Shown: positions 10,680 through 64,000 of the stretch, piece by piece
Position numbering within the stretch: position 1 is the stretch's first letter
How the letters are laid out: each line of letters begins with the position of its first letter
Origin: Brachyhypopomus gauderio
Lineage: Eukaryota > Chordata > Actinopteri > Gymnotiformes > Hypopomidae
Length of the DNA stretch: 64,000 nucleotides
NCBI RefSeq assembly: GCF_052324685.1
Contig: NC_135211.1
Location: 11,189,414-11,253,413, forward strand
Direction: 5' to 3'
Position numbers and translations under genes: made by a program
The notes under the pieces: generated by a model
Database searches by the model: none
Seen by the model: only the letters and a program-made list of their open reading frames with translations
Told to the model about the DNA's origin: nothing

Positions 10680-13150
10680 GCCCACCCCAGGGAGGGGAAT
10701 CAGTTTATTTTGTGACAGGCATTAACAGTAAAAGTACAGATGGTTGAGAAAGTGCTGAATTTGGCAAAACATGGGAGGAGACTTGCACTTAGAAGTGCAT
10801 AAATTACACACAGGAGGGTGGGCCACGCGATAAGCACGAATGTCTTTGGAGAGAGGGGCTTTGGGGAGAGTGTCGTATGTATGGTACAAGATTAGAGAAA
10901 GGTCCTGGACCGGCTAGTTCTGGCAGAAGTCTGCAAGAGCTGTAAACTCAATTACACTGCTATGTATAAGCCTACACACATAACGCTGACTTTCATAAAC
11001 GAAAGAACCATGTCTGCGCACCTTACTTAACTCTGTTAATCAGTGTTTATTGAAAGAATATTAAAGTAGTTGGCAGGAAGGAAAGGAAATTCTATTTTTT
11101 TATCACTCTGACTGGGCTGGTGCCATGAACCGTTTGGCTCCAGCCCATGCACTCCTGTCTGGTTCTATTAGCGCATGGTTCCGATAGCAGATCACAAAAA
11201 AAACAGAACAGGCGAACAAGCAGCACCCGAGTTTCTCCTCACAAATGATTTCTTGGGTTACGACTTCACGACACGATCGTTCCACGTGGTGTCCATGGCG
11301 AACGTGCGAACAGATGACGTAAACCTTTGAAGCCGAGCAGCACCGGTCACGCCTTTGTCGTACCCAGAAGAGCACGTGAGCCGCACTTCATTCATGGACG
11401 CATCAAAACACTCCCATCTGCAGGTGTGACCTCCACGACGCGCGCACACCGGCCACGGGCGCGCGCATCACGCCGATGTAGTTAGTCCATATGCGAGCAC
11501 CTGCCGCTTTACTTCCTAATTTGAAGGCCATCAACAGACTTGGATCAGCCTTTTCAGCATTTAGCAAATAGTGGCTGCTCTTTGTACAGCAGCAGAGCAC
11601 AAAGGGAAATACAGACGGGGCTATAGCCTGGGGAAATGGGGCTGTCTGTCACGGTTGGCTTCAAAAGACTATTACACCTCTTTTTACCACAGACTAAACT
11701 GCGCTAATTCTTCCCTCAGTCAAATCTCAGAAGAGTGGCGGGTAGACAATGGACAGACCACCGCCTATAGCTTCAGACTGTACTCAACTGTTCATGGTTG
11801 CTGACATGCGACACATTTTTATGAACTAGTCTACCGCAGTTTACTAACTTGATTAGTAATAAATGCGGCTAACATCCAAATATTCGGGCGGACTAGGTTC
11901 GCGCGTGGCCAAAGCAGGGAGCGGTAATTACATTGAACACCGGTCAATAACGGATCGATCCTTGTACTGATGAGCTACCGGCCATTAACAAAGGATATGA
12001 CATTGCACAGTCTCACAAATGGAGACGCAGAGAGTGCATATGCCATTATTTCACAATACAAATCATTACTGTCTGTCAAAAATGTTTTATTAGTTAAAAA
12101 AAAACTCGTTATACGTTACTAAAATCATGAGGTCAATATAGCGACGGCAACAGAAGTATCGAAGGAAAAATACCAATAGGCATAACCTATGCGGGAATTA
12201 TGCGTGAGAAAATATTACGGGACAACGTAAAATATTTCATAATAGTCTATGGTGTGCAATTTTACACACAGAAGCTTCAAGCCCATACATAGTTTTACAT
12301 CGCGCCCACCCGGATTACCTTGAACAGCACCACCCAGAAACTGCAAGAGCAACGTCTGTCTCTGAAACTCTTTATTGAGCAATTTCACGACCGCACAAAG
12401 ACTACACGCAGATAAGGTGTGTGATACTTTACCTCTTATTAAAGAGATTACTGCACGCTGACAGACAACACGAGCTAGCTAGGACGTTGGTGGGAACGAT
12501 TTCCAACCGTCCGAAAACGTGTTTGACTTACCTTACAGAGACCTTGACACAGCAGTCGTTTTGCGTGGCCATATCTTCCGCTTTCACGGGGCGTCTTTCA
12601 GATGAGGAGTGCTGTAAGTTCGTCTATTTATGTTAACAGTAAGAGAGTTGTGCCTCGCAAACGCACAACACCATTTGTCGGTCACGTTGGAACAATAATC
12701 AACAATACAAACCCTGGCATCGTCTGTCGCCGTACTACCTCTCCTGCAGAAAATAAATTACGCTTTCTGAACCATCGCAGTCCTGCTATATCCTTCTGAA
12801 TTTCACCTGCGTTGTGTCCAGTCATATATGTGTGCGCGGTGTCCGGCTCACATCCGAAGCCACGCACCGTTGTCTAGCGTTTTCTCACGCCGAACGCTTC
12901 TGTTTGCAGAGAGCGGAGTGGGCGTGTCCTTACGACTGCGATTGACAGTCATCCAACCACACACGGCCGCTATTCCCGCCCACTCTAAGGAATAATTGGC
13001 CAATTAGACGCCAGCAACCGCTTACCAGAAACCAGACACAGTAGTCATGAATTCAGCGCAACTGTGGCGGCAGCATCTGAGTCGCATTTAACGGCTGTAA
13101 ATTGAGAATGTCCCTGAGAAGGAGAAAAGTTCGAAATCCAGAATTTAAAA
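10680..13150. other. Intergenic, unique sequence, promoter-like stretch near 12.9 kb
   Basis: Mostly single-copy sequence with few simple repeats. At 12880-13010 there are GC/CACCC-type boxes on both strands (GGGCGTGTCC, CCCGCCCAC), an inverted CCAAT (GATTGACAG) and two ATTGG/CCAAT motifs, which is promoter-like, but I find no gene attached to it. Short open frames near 11258-11449 and 12682-12867 (minus strand) were not recognised. Confidence 0.4.
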
Positions 13151-13198
13151 CCTCAGACCCTTCTGGGGACCCTTCTGGGGACCCTTCTGGGTCTGAGG
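13151..13198. repeat. 12-bp triplicate inside a 10-bp inverted repeat
   Basis: Three copies of ACCCTTCTGGGG (the last one base short) are bracketed by CCTCAGACCC (13151-13160) and GGGTCTGAGG (13189-13198), which are exact reverse complements. Confidence 0.85.
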
Positions 13199-13199
13199 G

Positions 13200-18200
<5,001 letters not shown>

Positions 18201-18476
18201 CTATTGGCTGGTGTTACTGTCGAAAAGCTATCAGCACCTGGAGCTGTCCACCAACACGTGCGCGACTGGGCCGCGGGAGATGAACCTTAGCTCTTCTGAC
18301 AGTTTGAATCGATAGGTTGGGAGCTTTTTTGCAGTAAAGAAAAGCTTCACTGAAAGTAAAGAGTGGACGCAGTGTAAGAGACGGTAAGGGATACGCGTAG
18401 GCCTCGAATTTTAATCTTTGTTTTGTTTTTTGTTCATTGGACTGCATGCGTTTCGGCACTCGCGTCACCTTCAGAA

Positions 18477-18888
18477 ATGGCCAAACTTATCCCGGCTCAA
18501 GAAGCCGCCAGAATTTACCACACAAATTACGTGAGAAACGCACGAGCGGTTGGCGTGCTTTGGACGATATTCACGATTTGCTTTGCTATTATCTCCATGG
18601 TTGTCTTCATTCAGCCCTACTGGATTGGAGACAGCGTGGACACTCCTCAGTCCGGCTATTTTGGACTCTTTCATTATTGTATCGGGAACCCCATCACTGG
18701 AGAACTAGTGTGCAAAGGAAGCGCTTTGGACTTTGGCTCCATTCCGTCTGGAGCATTCAAAACCGCCATGTTTTTCGTGGGCATTTCGTTCCTTTTGATC
18801 GTTGGAACAATCGGTTGCTTTAGTTTATTTTTCTTCTGTAATGCCGGTAGTGTCTACAAGATCTGTGCGTGGATGCAGCTTGCGTCTG
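18477..18888 (+). CDS. lhfpl5: lhfpl5 coding exon 1
   Basis: Encodes residues 1-137 plus one base, through TM1, the first extracellular loop and TM2, and ends in WMQLAS before the donor GTAAGC. Reading through the donor gives a tail that resembles nothing. Confidence 0.96.
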
Positions 18889-20721
18889 GTAAGCGCCACT
18901 GTTTTTTTTTCTATCTACTGCTTTTTCATGACCCTGGCAAGCCAACAGACTCGTTTGACAGTTTTATATGCAGTGTGAGCTGCCCAGTGTCTTTAAATTA
19001 TGTTCCTAAAAAGTAAGAATGCCAGACAAGAGTAATAAATATAAAACGCTCTCTTAAAGAAGAAACGAAATTAAGTATTCAGCACCATGGTTAGTTCCAG
19101 ATATAGCTTGCTATATTATGAAATTATTGCTAGTTTAGACGTTTGGATACTAAACAGGCAACAATTAACTGGATCACTCCCTTTTTGTCAGTGGAGCAAC
19201 ACTGAAGGAGTTGATATCTGATCCCTTGAGTCAGGAAGAGAGAAATCTCCACTGCTGAATAAAACACGCAATCTTAAATGAAACTTTGCTGTGTTTATTG
19301 TTGGAGAGATGGATGTGCTGCAGTCATATCTCATTTCAATGCTGGCGATGTTGCTGTGTTGTGTAGCAGAAAGAAACAACACAAATCAGTGCAAAACTTC
19401 AGGACTTAAAGTCCAGAACATTAAGAGTTAAAAAGCAAAACATAAGGCTCACTTAAGGCTCACTTAAAAGACATATAAAAAGTTTTTACTATGGTGTGAA
19501 CCATTCCTATGAACTCCATAACAACGTATTATGTAACATATTTACCTAAGCGGCATAAGAGAAAGCCAGACTGAAAGATTGTCCAGTAAGCCAACACCTG
19601 AGCCTACAGGGTGGTTGTCCTGGTAAATGGAGAAAGTAACAAATATAGTATGACACTGCGCTAGGTAAATAATAGATATCAGCTTATCCAGTTCCCTACC
19701 CACAATACATGACTAGCCAGAGTTGCCTGGCAACTCTGAGGTCAATGAAGTTTGGAGTCGCACCACAGTGCTCCATTTTATAAAAGATAAATCAGGAACA
19801 GAAAGACAACAAAAAGAACAGAAATATATTTTTCTTTAATAATTGTACACATGGGAACATTTTATGTCCGTTATAGTTTTCTTCATAGGTAATTTCCTTG
19901 TAGCTGAGTTAACTTTTGGACAGGAAAATGTAGTTTCTAGACAATTCAAAGCATGTCTGACAACAAAACTGTCCACGATACCAACAGCAATGGGTCACAT
20001 CTCTCCGGCTTTCTGCTCTTTGGCTGTCTTGAAATCATTTCTCCATGTTTATGAAACGGTGATGTCCGTACCCCCCCTTCACTCCCCAGCCACATGTATG
20101 GTTGTAGGCTGCATGATCTACCCAGACGGCTGGGACTCGGAGGAGGTGAAGCGGATGTGTGGCCAGCGTACAGATAAGTACACCCTGGGCAACTGCACAG
20201 TACGCTGGGCCTACATCCTCGCCATCATCAGCATCATGGACTCCCTCATCCTCTCCTTCCTGGCCTTCGTACTGGGCAACCGGCAGGACAAACTACTGCC
20301 CGAAGACTTCCAGGTGGAAGAGAACAAAGGTAGTGAAAAATTAGATAACTGTACAGGATTAATTATGAATCTATGTATTCTATGTATTGTTTGGCAGTGT
20401 TGGTCGCATGTGGCTTATCTTGGCCAGATGAGTCAGTTCAAAATGATTGTTTGCATTCTACAGCAACTTAATAAATGCTGTTTTGGTATCAAGATGAGCA
20501 ATTGATAGAGCAGACTCCTCTTTGAAATGGTTGTGCTATTACTACATTTTTATCAAGCACAATTAATTTATGAGATAAGAGGCAATAATTACGGGAGGAA
20601 AGCATTTGATTTCTTTTTGAAGTGGCAGTTAATACATAAAGAGTCTTTTGTGCAAGATTTGTGCTTTAAACAGTTGTTTTGCAAGACTCATGTCAAATGT
20701 TCTGTTTCAGAAGAAGCATGA
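18477..20721 (+). CDS. lhfpl5: LHFPL tetraspan subfamily member 5 (TMHS), complete gene
   Basis: LHFPL5 is a four-pass membrane protein of the claudin/PMP22-like superfamily. In vertebrates it is a tip-link-associated subunit of the hair-cell mechanotransduction channel complex, together with PCDH15 and TMC1/2 (family knowledge). Three coding exons join as 18477-18888, 20090-20329 and 20711-20721, with GT/AG borders and consistent phases, to give 220 aa; the human protein is 219 aa. Residues 1-25 resemble human, with PAQEAA and [16 protein letters not shown]1 spans about 26-45. The first extracellular loop carries YWIGDS, YFGLF (62-65) and Cys68 and Cys79, the GLW-C-C-type signature. TM2 spans about 96-120, TM3 about 133-147 and TM4 about 178-199, followed by [11 protein letters not shown]. 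The start is the first ATG in frame and fits the family N-terminus. It converges on SRPK1. Teleosts often have two copies; I cannot tell which this is. Confidence 0.96.
18889..20089 (+). other. lhfpl5 intron 1
   Basis: 1.2 kb intron, AT-rich, with no repeat or exon noticed apart from a 13-base duplication (AAGGCTCACTTAA) near 19444. Confidence 0.85.
20090..20329 (+). CDS. lhfpl5: lhfpl5 coding exon 2
   Basis: Starts after CACTCCCCAG and encodes residues 138-217 plus one base, including the family block [12 protein letters not shown]4 and QDKLLP. Ends before the donor GTAGTG. Confidence 0.95.
20711..20721 (+). CDS. lhfpl5: lhfpl5 terminal coding exon
   Basis: After TTCTGTTTCAG the phase-1 exon adds Glu-Glu-Ala and a TGA stop. 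The resulting C-terminus NKEEA compares well with the human end GTEEV, which supports this very short coding portion. Confidence 0.85.
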
Positions 20722-20974
20722 TGCCTCCGACGGATATCTGAACCATGATGGGACATCTGAACCATAACTGGACAATCTGAACCCACCTGAATTATGTGTC
20801 CCAAATACCCCCACCCCCCCACGCGCACACACACACACTTGTCCTTTATCATTCTCTTCAAGTATAATCTGTGAAATTTGGAATATTCTTGTTTGACAAG
20901 CCAAACATTAGAAGATGTCCTAATTTATGAAATGTGTTCACTCTGGGATCTGCACTGTAGCCTACATATTAATG
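20722..20974 (+). other. Probable lhfpl5 3' UTR
   Basis: Sequence after the stop holds a short CA tract (20826-20838) and no obvious AATAAA, so the 3' end of the transcript cannot be placed. Confidence 0.5.
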
Positions 20975-21459
20975 TACACTGACCAGTTCTAACATTAAAA
21001 CCACTGGATTGATATTGTGTAGGTCCTCCTTACGCCACGAACACAGCCCTGAACCTACGATGCATGAACTCCACAAGACCTCTGCAGAGTTGTCAGTAGC
21101 GGATCCTTTAAATCCCATACGCTGTGAGGTGGGGCCAATCTGGACAGGACGTTGTCCAGTCCTGATGCTCATATGGGTATCAGCATGCCTCGGTTCACCA
21201 TTGTCCTACTCTGGGACCACTTTCAGTAGTAGAGTCAGACCACTGCATGCTGGGACCACACCCTGCAAGACCTACCATTTTGGAGAGGTTCCTCAGTTTC
21301 TCAGAACCTTACATTTGCCCAGATTTCCTGCCCGTGTTTCCTTTAAGAACACTGTTCACTTGCTGCCTAATATACCTCAGCTGTCCACAGGTGCCATTGT
21401 AATGAGAGGATATTAATCACTTCACCTATCAGTGCTTTTAATGTTATGGCTGGTGTGTA
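20975..21459. mobile_element. Tc1/mariner-like TIR element, non-coding
   Basis: About 485 bp. The left end TACACTGACCAG then AACATTAAAACCACTG is mirrored at the right end, where the opposite strand reads TACACACCAGCC then ATAACATTAAAAGCACTG. Ends are TA. This TIR type is widespread in fish genomes. No transposase frame is visible, so it is treated as a MITE. Confidence 0.75.
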
Positions 21460-21749
21460 TACACTACTGTGCAGGGGAAGGCTTCTCTCAATGCTAAGTG
21501 CATATGCTTTGTGAATGTGAAATACAGGTTGGTTGTTTTTTCCAAACCAAAAGCACAGTGAAGTAAATGTTTCCATTGTTTTACCATTGCTTGGACTGGT
21601 CTGACAGGTTTAACCGTGTGATTACAGAGTAGCTTTATGGTATTCAGTTACTGTTAATATAATACATGCATGTACTAATACATGCTTTTAAACAGGATTA
21701 TTCTTCTGTCCTTTGTTCTTTCATAATGATTCGAGGTATTCTGTCTATA

Positions 21750-22195
21750 CAGGGTATCTGCACATTTTTAAATCTCAAATTCAATGACTTTTAAGACCTT
21801 TTTAATACCTCTCACAAGAAAAAATAATACTATTACCGGGGATGCTGGTGTGTTCCACATCGTTGAGGGGGGGGGGGGGGTGGTTGGGGGTGGCGAACGA
21901 GAATTGTTGACGGGGGGGGGGGGGGGGGTGGCGAACGAAAATTGTTGACGTTGTTGAGGCCGTATTCTCCAACGCTAGAAATCTAGCACTAGGACCCTGG
22001 AGCGGTTATTTTCTGCATTAGCGCTAGATTCGGCAAAGTTCACATCGCGCCAGAACAACTGAACAACACACACTTATAATAATTTAATGCCTCCCCTCAT
22101 AAAATTCCAGACATTTTAAGACATTTTTAGGCCTTGAATATGGAAAACTAAATTTAAGACATTTTAAGACTTTTTAAGGACCCGCGGGTACCCTG
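21750..22195. mobile_element. MITE with CAGGGTA-type TIRs
   Basis: 446 bp, beginning CAGGGTATCTGC and ending, on the opposite strand, CAGGGTACCCGCGGGTCC. Both ends continue with repeated TTTTAAGAC motifs. CTATA is present on both sides (21745-21749, 22196-22200), a possible 5-bp target duplication. The middle carries two G runs (about 12 and 18) each followed by GTGGCGAACGA, a local duplication. Confidence 0.75.
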
Positions 22196-22470
22196 CTATA
22201 GTGCAAGCATTCACACTTGCTAGACACAAAGTGTATCATGACCTAAGTGCTGACAACTAGAATGAGGAGCCAGAATAGGCCACACCCCTTGGACATACAA
22301 ACAAAAACCACGGTAACCATGTTAGCCTCGTCAACACTTATGTCCACTACAGAGTGCTTCTTGATTTGAGCTGAAAGTCATTTAAGCTAACGTAGAAAGA
22401 GAAGGCGCAATTGAAGCAAGTAACAATTAAAAAAAAAAACGAATCAGCAGTGATCTAGCTTTTCAAAACC
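22196..22470. other. Convergent intergenic gap between lhfpl5 and srpk1
   Basis: Unique sequence between the MITE and the inferred SRPK1 polyadenylation site, nothing recognised. Confidence 0.6.
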
Positions 22471-23715
22471 TTTATTCATAATTACAGAATAATTACAGAA
22501 ATGGTTTTAGTTCAGCAGTAACAATCAACAGCAGAGTGTCTGAAGGAGAGAAAGCTGAAACGACAAGAACTGTGCTTGTGGGGACTGGAAAAGGTCAAAG
22601 GTGAAAGTGTCTCATACAAAAGAGAGAGGGAAAGCCAGGGTCCCTCACAGTACATGACTCCCGCTGTCCTCATTCAGAAGTTTAAAAAGAGCCAAAGTGA
22701 TTTTGCCTCAAGCAACATCAGCCTAATCTCACGAATGCACAAACGCACGTTTCAATGCATCTTTGTACTGGTTACTCACACACTGACCCTCGAGCCATTC
22801 AGCAAAGCCGTGGCAGAAAACGCAAAGCAAGTTCTTTAAAACTGTACAATTCAGACAGCACGTGTGAAGAACAGAGCCACCTTTGGGACAATAATGTACA
22901 AAACATGAGAAGATTTAACTGCTTCTGTGTTTGTTGGAAATGCTACAGCAGTTCTATGATGAAAACCATTTTATTTCTTATTATGCTGACTTAATGAAAT
23001 GGATGCATCACTGCAGTGACCGTACAATACTTCTGGTAATCATTAAAAAAACCCACGTATTTATTTATTTTTTATTACTTTTTTCCATTAAAAAAACAGT
23101 TTTATTCTTGCACTGAGCAGCAGCTCTTCTGAGTTTAAGCCAATAAACTTGCAGTTCAGGTCCTCTATGATCTTATAAATCTCCAGTAATCTGACGAGCG
23201 GTTGCTGATGACCTACAGCCTGCCTTAGAGAGAAACATTCAACGTAGTCGGGGCTTTAACAGCCTTTTACTGGAGAAAGAGCACAGAACAGTGTCACTAG
23301 GTCCCTGCGTCCTTCAGTACTGCTATCTGAGCATGAATATTTCAAACAAAGAGACAGACACCTTTCAAACAAATCAACATCTGGTTAGACATTTACTACT
23401 GACACACAGGAGAGAGAGAGAGAGAAAGAGAGAGAGAGCGCAATCGATTGAAACGAAGGCTTAACTCAAGTTAGACCCAGTACATAAAAAGGAATATGAG
23501 AAATAGATAGATTGGCGTGCTTGAACTCCTCACATTTCAACACTAGCCAAGGTGTCGCCTCAGCAGACGGTGTCGCTACAACTCGTAGTCTCAAACGAGG
23601 CTGAGCATCGATGAGAGTGAGCTCAGAGTCTGCCCGGGTTACTACGCAAAAGTTTGAGATTGTGTGTGTGTGTGTGTGAGACAGAGAGAGAGTGTGTGCT
23701 GGAGGCTTCTGGCCA
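22471..23715 (-). other. srpk1: Probable srpk1 3' UTR with AATAAA
   Basis: On the minus strand an AATAAA lies at 22476-22471, about 1.24 kb after the SRPK1 stop. Purine-rich (GAGA) and GT tracts lie at 23410-23440 and 23660-23695. The polyadenylation site itself is inferred. Confidence 0.55.
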
Positions 23716-57682
<33,967 letters not shown>

Positions 57683-57840
57683 ATTGTAGCTAGTTACCGG
57701 CTTTGCCGCGTGTACACTGTCAACTTCGGCGCAGGCGTCGTTCTGCAAAAACTTCCACAAACAAAACTCTCCTCTGTTGGCCACGCCCACTCACTTTAGC
57801 CACGCCCACTCACTTTCCGCGCCCTTAGTCAAGGCAGAGA
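57683..57840 (-). promoter_or_regulatory. srpk1: srpk1 5' UTR and proximal promoter region
   Basis: Upstream of the start codon is a CpG-containing stretch with two exact 17-bp copies of CCACGCCCACTCACTTT (57781-57797, 57800-57816), each with a CACCC/KLF-type box, then TTCCGCGCCC. No TATA box was seen. The transcription start cannot be placed. Confidence 0.5.
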
Positions 57841-58415
57841 AATCCTGATATTTCGGATCTTTTCAATATTGACCAATTTCGTGTAAAATGCATCATGTAT
57901 ATCATGGAACGTGTACTGTTATATATATATATATAAACAGTACACGTTCCATGTCCCCATGACAAATGTTGTAATCATGTGACAATAAAAATAAATTTTA
58001 TTATTACCAATCTATTAGCGCCATCTCCTGGAATGAAGTACCAAGACGTGACATCGTAGACAACGGCTGAATCCGAAACGCTATACTTCCCTCCTATTCA
58101 GTACGCCAAAGCAGTAAGAGATAACATGTAGTACGTCCGAGGTTATAAAAACTGCCCAGTCACCTACTGAAAGAACGCACTGCATTGAAATCTAGTGCCT
58201 ACTGCTTAAGTACAACGTCTAATCAGCCAACACGTCAACGTCTTCCCATGACCAATTAGAAGTATTTGAGGTGGTGAAATAGTGCTCATTGCCAATTACA
58301 CATTTCCAAGATTTTCACGTAATCAAGATGCTCGACCACTAGGTGGCAGTGTTGATTAATCAAACGATCCCACGGCACGAACTGAACTTTGAATAACAGT
58401 GCAATGACATGATGC
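57841..58415. other. Short gap between srpk1 and mapk14
   Basis: About 0.57 kb. Contains a perfect 18-bp inverted repeat around an AT loop (57903-57953) and a tail-like GTGACAATAAAAATAAA stretch that may be an old retroposon end. No gene. Confidence 0.6.
57903..57953. repeat. 18-bp perfect inverted repeat with AT loop
   Basis: CATGGAACGTGTACTGTT (57903-57920) is the exact reverse complement of 57936-57953, separated by 15 bases of AT. Strong hairpin potential. Confidence 0.9.
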
Positions 58416-60446
58416 AGTGTTGAAAAATAATTGACTTTATTTTACTATCAGTGGTTATTTACAGGCCGTCACCCGATCTGACTGATGGACGAGTCAAATT
58501 TGTTACATGCAGTAAAGAGGACAAGAGTGTACTTTCCTTTCGGTTTACAAGTCAACCATGCAAAAATAAAAACAAAACAAAACAATAAAAACACCCCTGG
58601 AAAACGCTGCTGTTTCCACCACAAGTGATCCCGGTTTCTCCGGTGTTGACAGGCTGGTTAGTTATGTCATTTTGCAGAAAGCTGTAAACATATAAACAGC
58701 CATACATTCCACCACACCTTAAAAAGGCCATGCCAATCGTGCCCAAATAATACAGAAAATATTGCTGAATAAAATTAAGTGATTACATACACATATATCA
58801 TGGAGAACACACTCTAAAACAATCTTAAACAATATAACTGATAAAATAAGTTAGGTGCTGGCATAGTTTACTGTTCTTGATGTCCATCTTTTAGTTCGGG
58901 ATGCCAATACGGGCTCACACTTGGTTACTGGCTCAGATTGCGATGGTGTACCAGGACTCCTCTAACAGCACCAAGACCCGTCGCACATACCAGCCAACAT
59001 CGAGAACGGGGAATGTGCTCAGAATCAGGGCAAAGGGTAGCGGGCAACCTGAATTGGGATTATCACGCCAACATGGACCTGGAGAAGCAGCTCTTCCCTC
59101 ACACTGGAAAAGTCTGCTGCCAGTGTGCTAAAACCGCCTGAACACCAGTACGTTCCCGGTTCGGCCGAACACCATCTTCTACAGACATCCATCCTTTGTC
59201 ATCACTTCTATAAATAATAATTTAAGATACAGCAAAAGAACCTGTTTGAAGAACAGGGAGGGGAGGCAGATCAAGAAGCCAGAGGTCAGATGCACCACTC
59301 TCCCGAGGACCCACAACAGACACACAAGAGAATGCATTTTAAGATCAGGCCACAGGCTCTATATAATATTAATGTAAAAATCTCACAGATGCTTTAAATA
59401 TGAAATTGGACCTACACCATCATATCAGAAGTCACCTTTGTCTTTATGTAGCACTACTGGAGTTATTATATCTGCATTTTCAGAAGTTCGGAAGAACAGC
59501 AAGTCTGGCAACCCTTGCTGACACCCATAAAACTGCTTAGGAGATAAAAGGGAAGCTCATATATAAATAAAATAAAACAGCCTGGACACAAGCATTTCCT
59601 GACATTTCCAATCACATCACACATACTTTACATTCTCACTGACAGCAGGAGATCCACAGTTGTGGATCAGAGAGGCCGGCGTGGTCCGAGCGGCAGTGCT
59701 GATAATGTGTGGCACCGCAACACTGTAAAACTGCAACTGCACAATTATGTATTTACAAGTGTGGTATTTACATAAAACACTAGAAAGGGCCTTTTAGGGT
59801 CCTTTATGGTCGTTATGACTGTACAGGTTAAAGGTCATAGTAAAGGTAGATTTGAGCTTTTTTGATATTCTTTCAGAAGCAATTAAGTCATGGAATTGCA
59901 TGTCAACATCTTTCATACTGGGATGTCTATGATTGTATTTTCCAGATTTAAATACATATGTAAATTATATTTCCACTGATTATTCTAAAGATTTCTGGCC
60001 GTTTCAGCAACCAGTTAAAAAAGTACAAGAACAAAAAAAAGTCAATAATACTCTACATTCTCTGTGTTCAACTGAACATCATTGTAGAAATGTTGGTGTA
60101 TCCTCCATCTATGACGCATGTAGATGGAGAATCAGAGTTGTCTAAACTTCAGGACTTTAAAGCAACAACTTAAACAATGCTCCCACCCCCAATAAAACTA
60201 ACTTTACTAACACATAATGAATGCTAGGAGCTACCAATTAGCATGACCTAATTTGCATAATGCTAATGAGCAGCTGTTAGCTCTCAATCGTGATTAGAAA
60301 TGTTAGCAGTTCAGGCTGCTTTAATATCAGTCTGTTCATGTTTCCTTATTTGATGGAGGGGAGGTGAACATTGCCATTGTTCCGGTATGTGTGCCTGGGT
60401 GTAGATGTGTGTGTGTGTGTGTGTGTGTGTATGGAGTGGCAGTTCT
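58416..60446 (-). other. mapk14: Probable mapk14 3' UTR
   Basis: Minus-strand AATAAA at 58441-58436 lies about 2.0 kb after the stop codon and 0.75 kb before the SRPK1 start, making it a reasonable transcript end. No other gene is recognised in it. A GT tract lies at 60404-60431. Confidence 0.55.
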
Positions 60447-63826
<3,380 letters not shown>

Positions 63827-64000
63827 CTTCAGGAGCAACATAAAGGAAAAACATGGGGAGAGGGGATGGATAATGGTAGCAGAACAAAAACATGAAAAAT
63901 ACTAAAAACAAAAACAAACAAACAAAGAGGAGGAGCATTCCTTTCCCACAAAAACGCAGTCCACTAAATCCACTGGATCTAATAAACCACGCATGTCAGT
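63827..64000 (-). other. mapk14 intron, runs off the window
   Basis: AT/A-rich intron sequence without an exon. The next upstream exon of MAPK14 must lie beyond 64000. Confidence 0.8.

Noticed and set aside
10279..10747. Long Cys-Val and Thr-His open frames on both strands
   Set aside because: Dinucleotide repeat artefacts; both strands and several frames are open simultaneously.
11258..11449. Minus-strand frame with exon-like look (ATGGGAGTGTTTTG after an AG)
   Set aside because: A possible acceptor is present but there is no partner exon and no homology I recognise.

Overview
This window looks like a euchromatic segment of a teleost fish nuclear genome. The evidence is the vertebrate gene block LHFPL5 - SRPK1 - MAPK14 with normal GT/AG introns, very dense (CA)n/(GT)n microsatellites and homopolymer G/C runs, and a fish-type transposon mix: Tc1/mariner, several hAT families, an L2-type LINE and a BEL/Pao LTR retrotransposon. 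I cannot name the species, or say which teleost ohnolog (a or b) each gene is.

Layout. Positions 1-18.2 kb hold no gene I can identify: microsatellites, short minisatellites and an internally deleted Tc1-like element (4666-5366). LHFPL5 (plus strand, 18477-20721) is complete in three coding exons and encodes 220 aa. Two short TIR elements follow (20975-21459 and 21750-22195). SRPK1 (minus strand, 23716-57682) is complete. I resolved 16 coding exons whose phases all agree and sum to 692 codons including the stop, so 691 aa. MAPK14 (minus strand) enters from the right edge. Its last exons are present (60447-63826), including both members of the mutually exclusive pair that separates the CSBP1 and CSBP2 forms of p38-alpha. 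Its 5' part lies beyond 64000. LHFPL5 and SRPK1 converge; MAPK14 and SRPK1 are tandem on the minus strand, about 0.7 kb apart.

The most unusual structure is in the 24.9-kb SRPK1 intron 2, which is far larger than any other intron here. An L2-type LINE was hit, just before its YADD box, by a hAT element that is a near-perfect inverted dimer (two arms of about 1.06 kb around one central base). One 8-bp duplication, GTTTAAAT, flanks the whole dimer, so it appears to have inserted as one unit. One arm was then hit by an intact BEL/Pao element: two 592-bp LTRs with no difference seen, a 5-bp duplication TTATG and one 2030-codon gag-pol ORF. A second stack of nested elements sits at 32258-34149, a third hAT at 34379-35174, and another hAT lies 10 bp from the exon 14 splice donor.

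Gene roles. LHFPL5 is a tetraspan subunit of the hair-cell mechanotransduction complex. SRPK1 phosphorylates SR splicing factors. MAPK14 is the p38-alpha stress kinase. They share a conserved neighbourhood but no known common pathway. A probable alternative first exon of SRPK1 (40006-40076) with the correct splice phase lies beside a CpG-rich stretch in intron 2.
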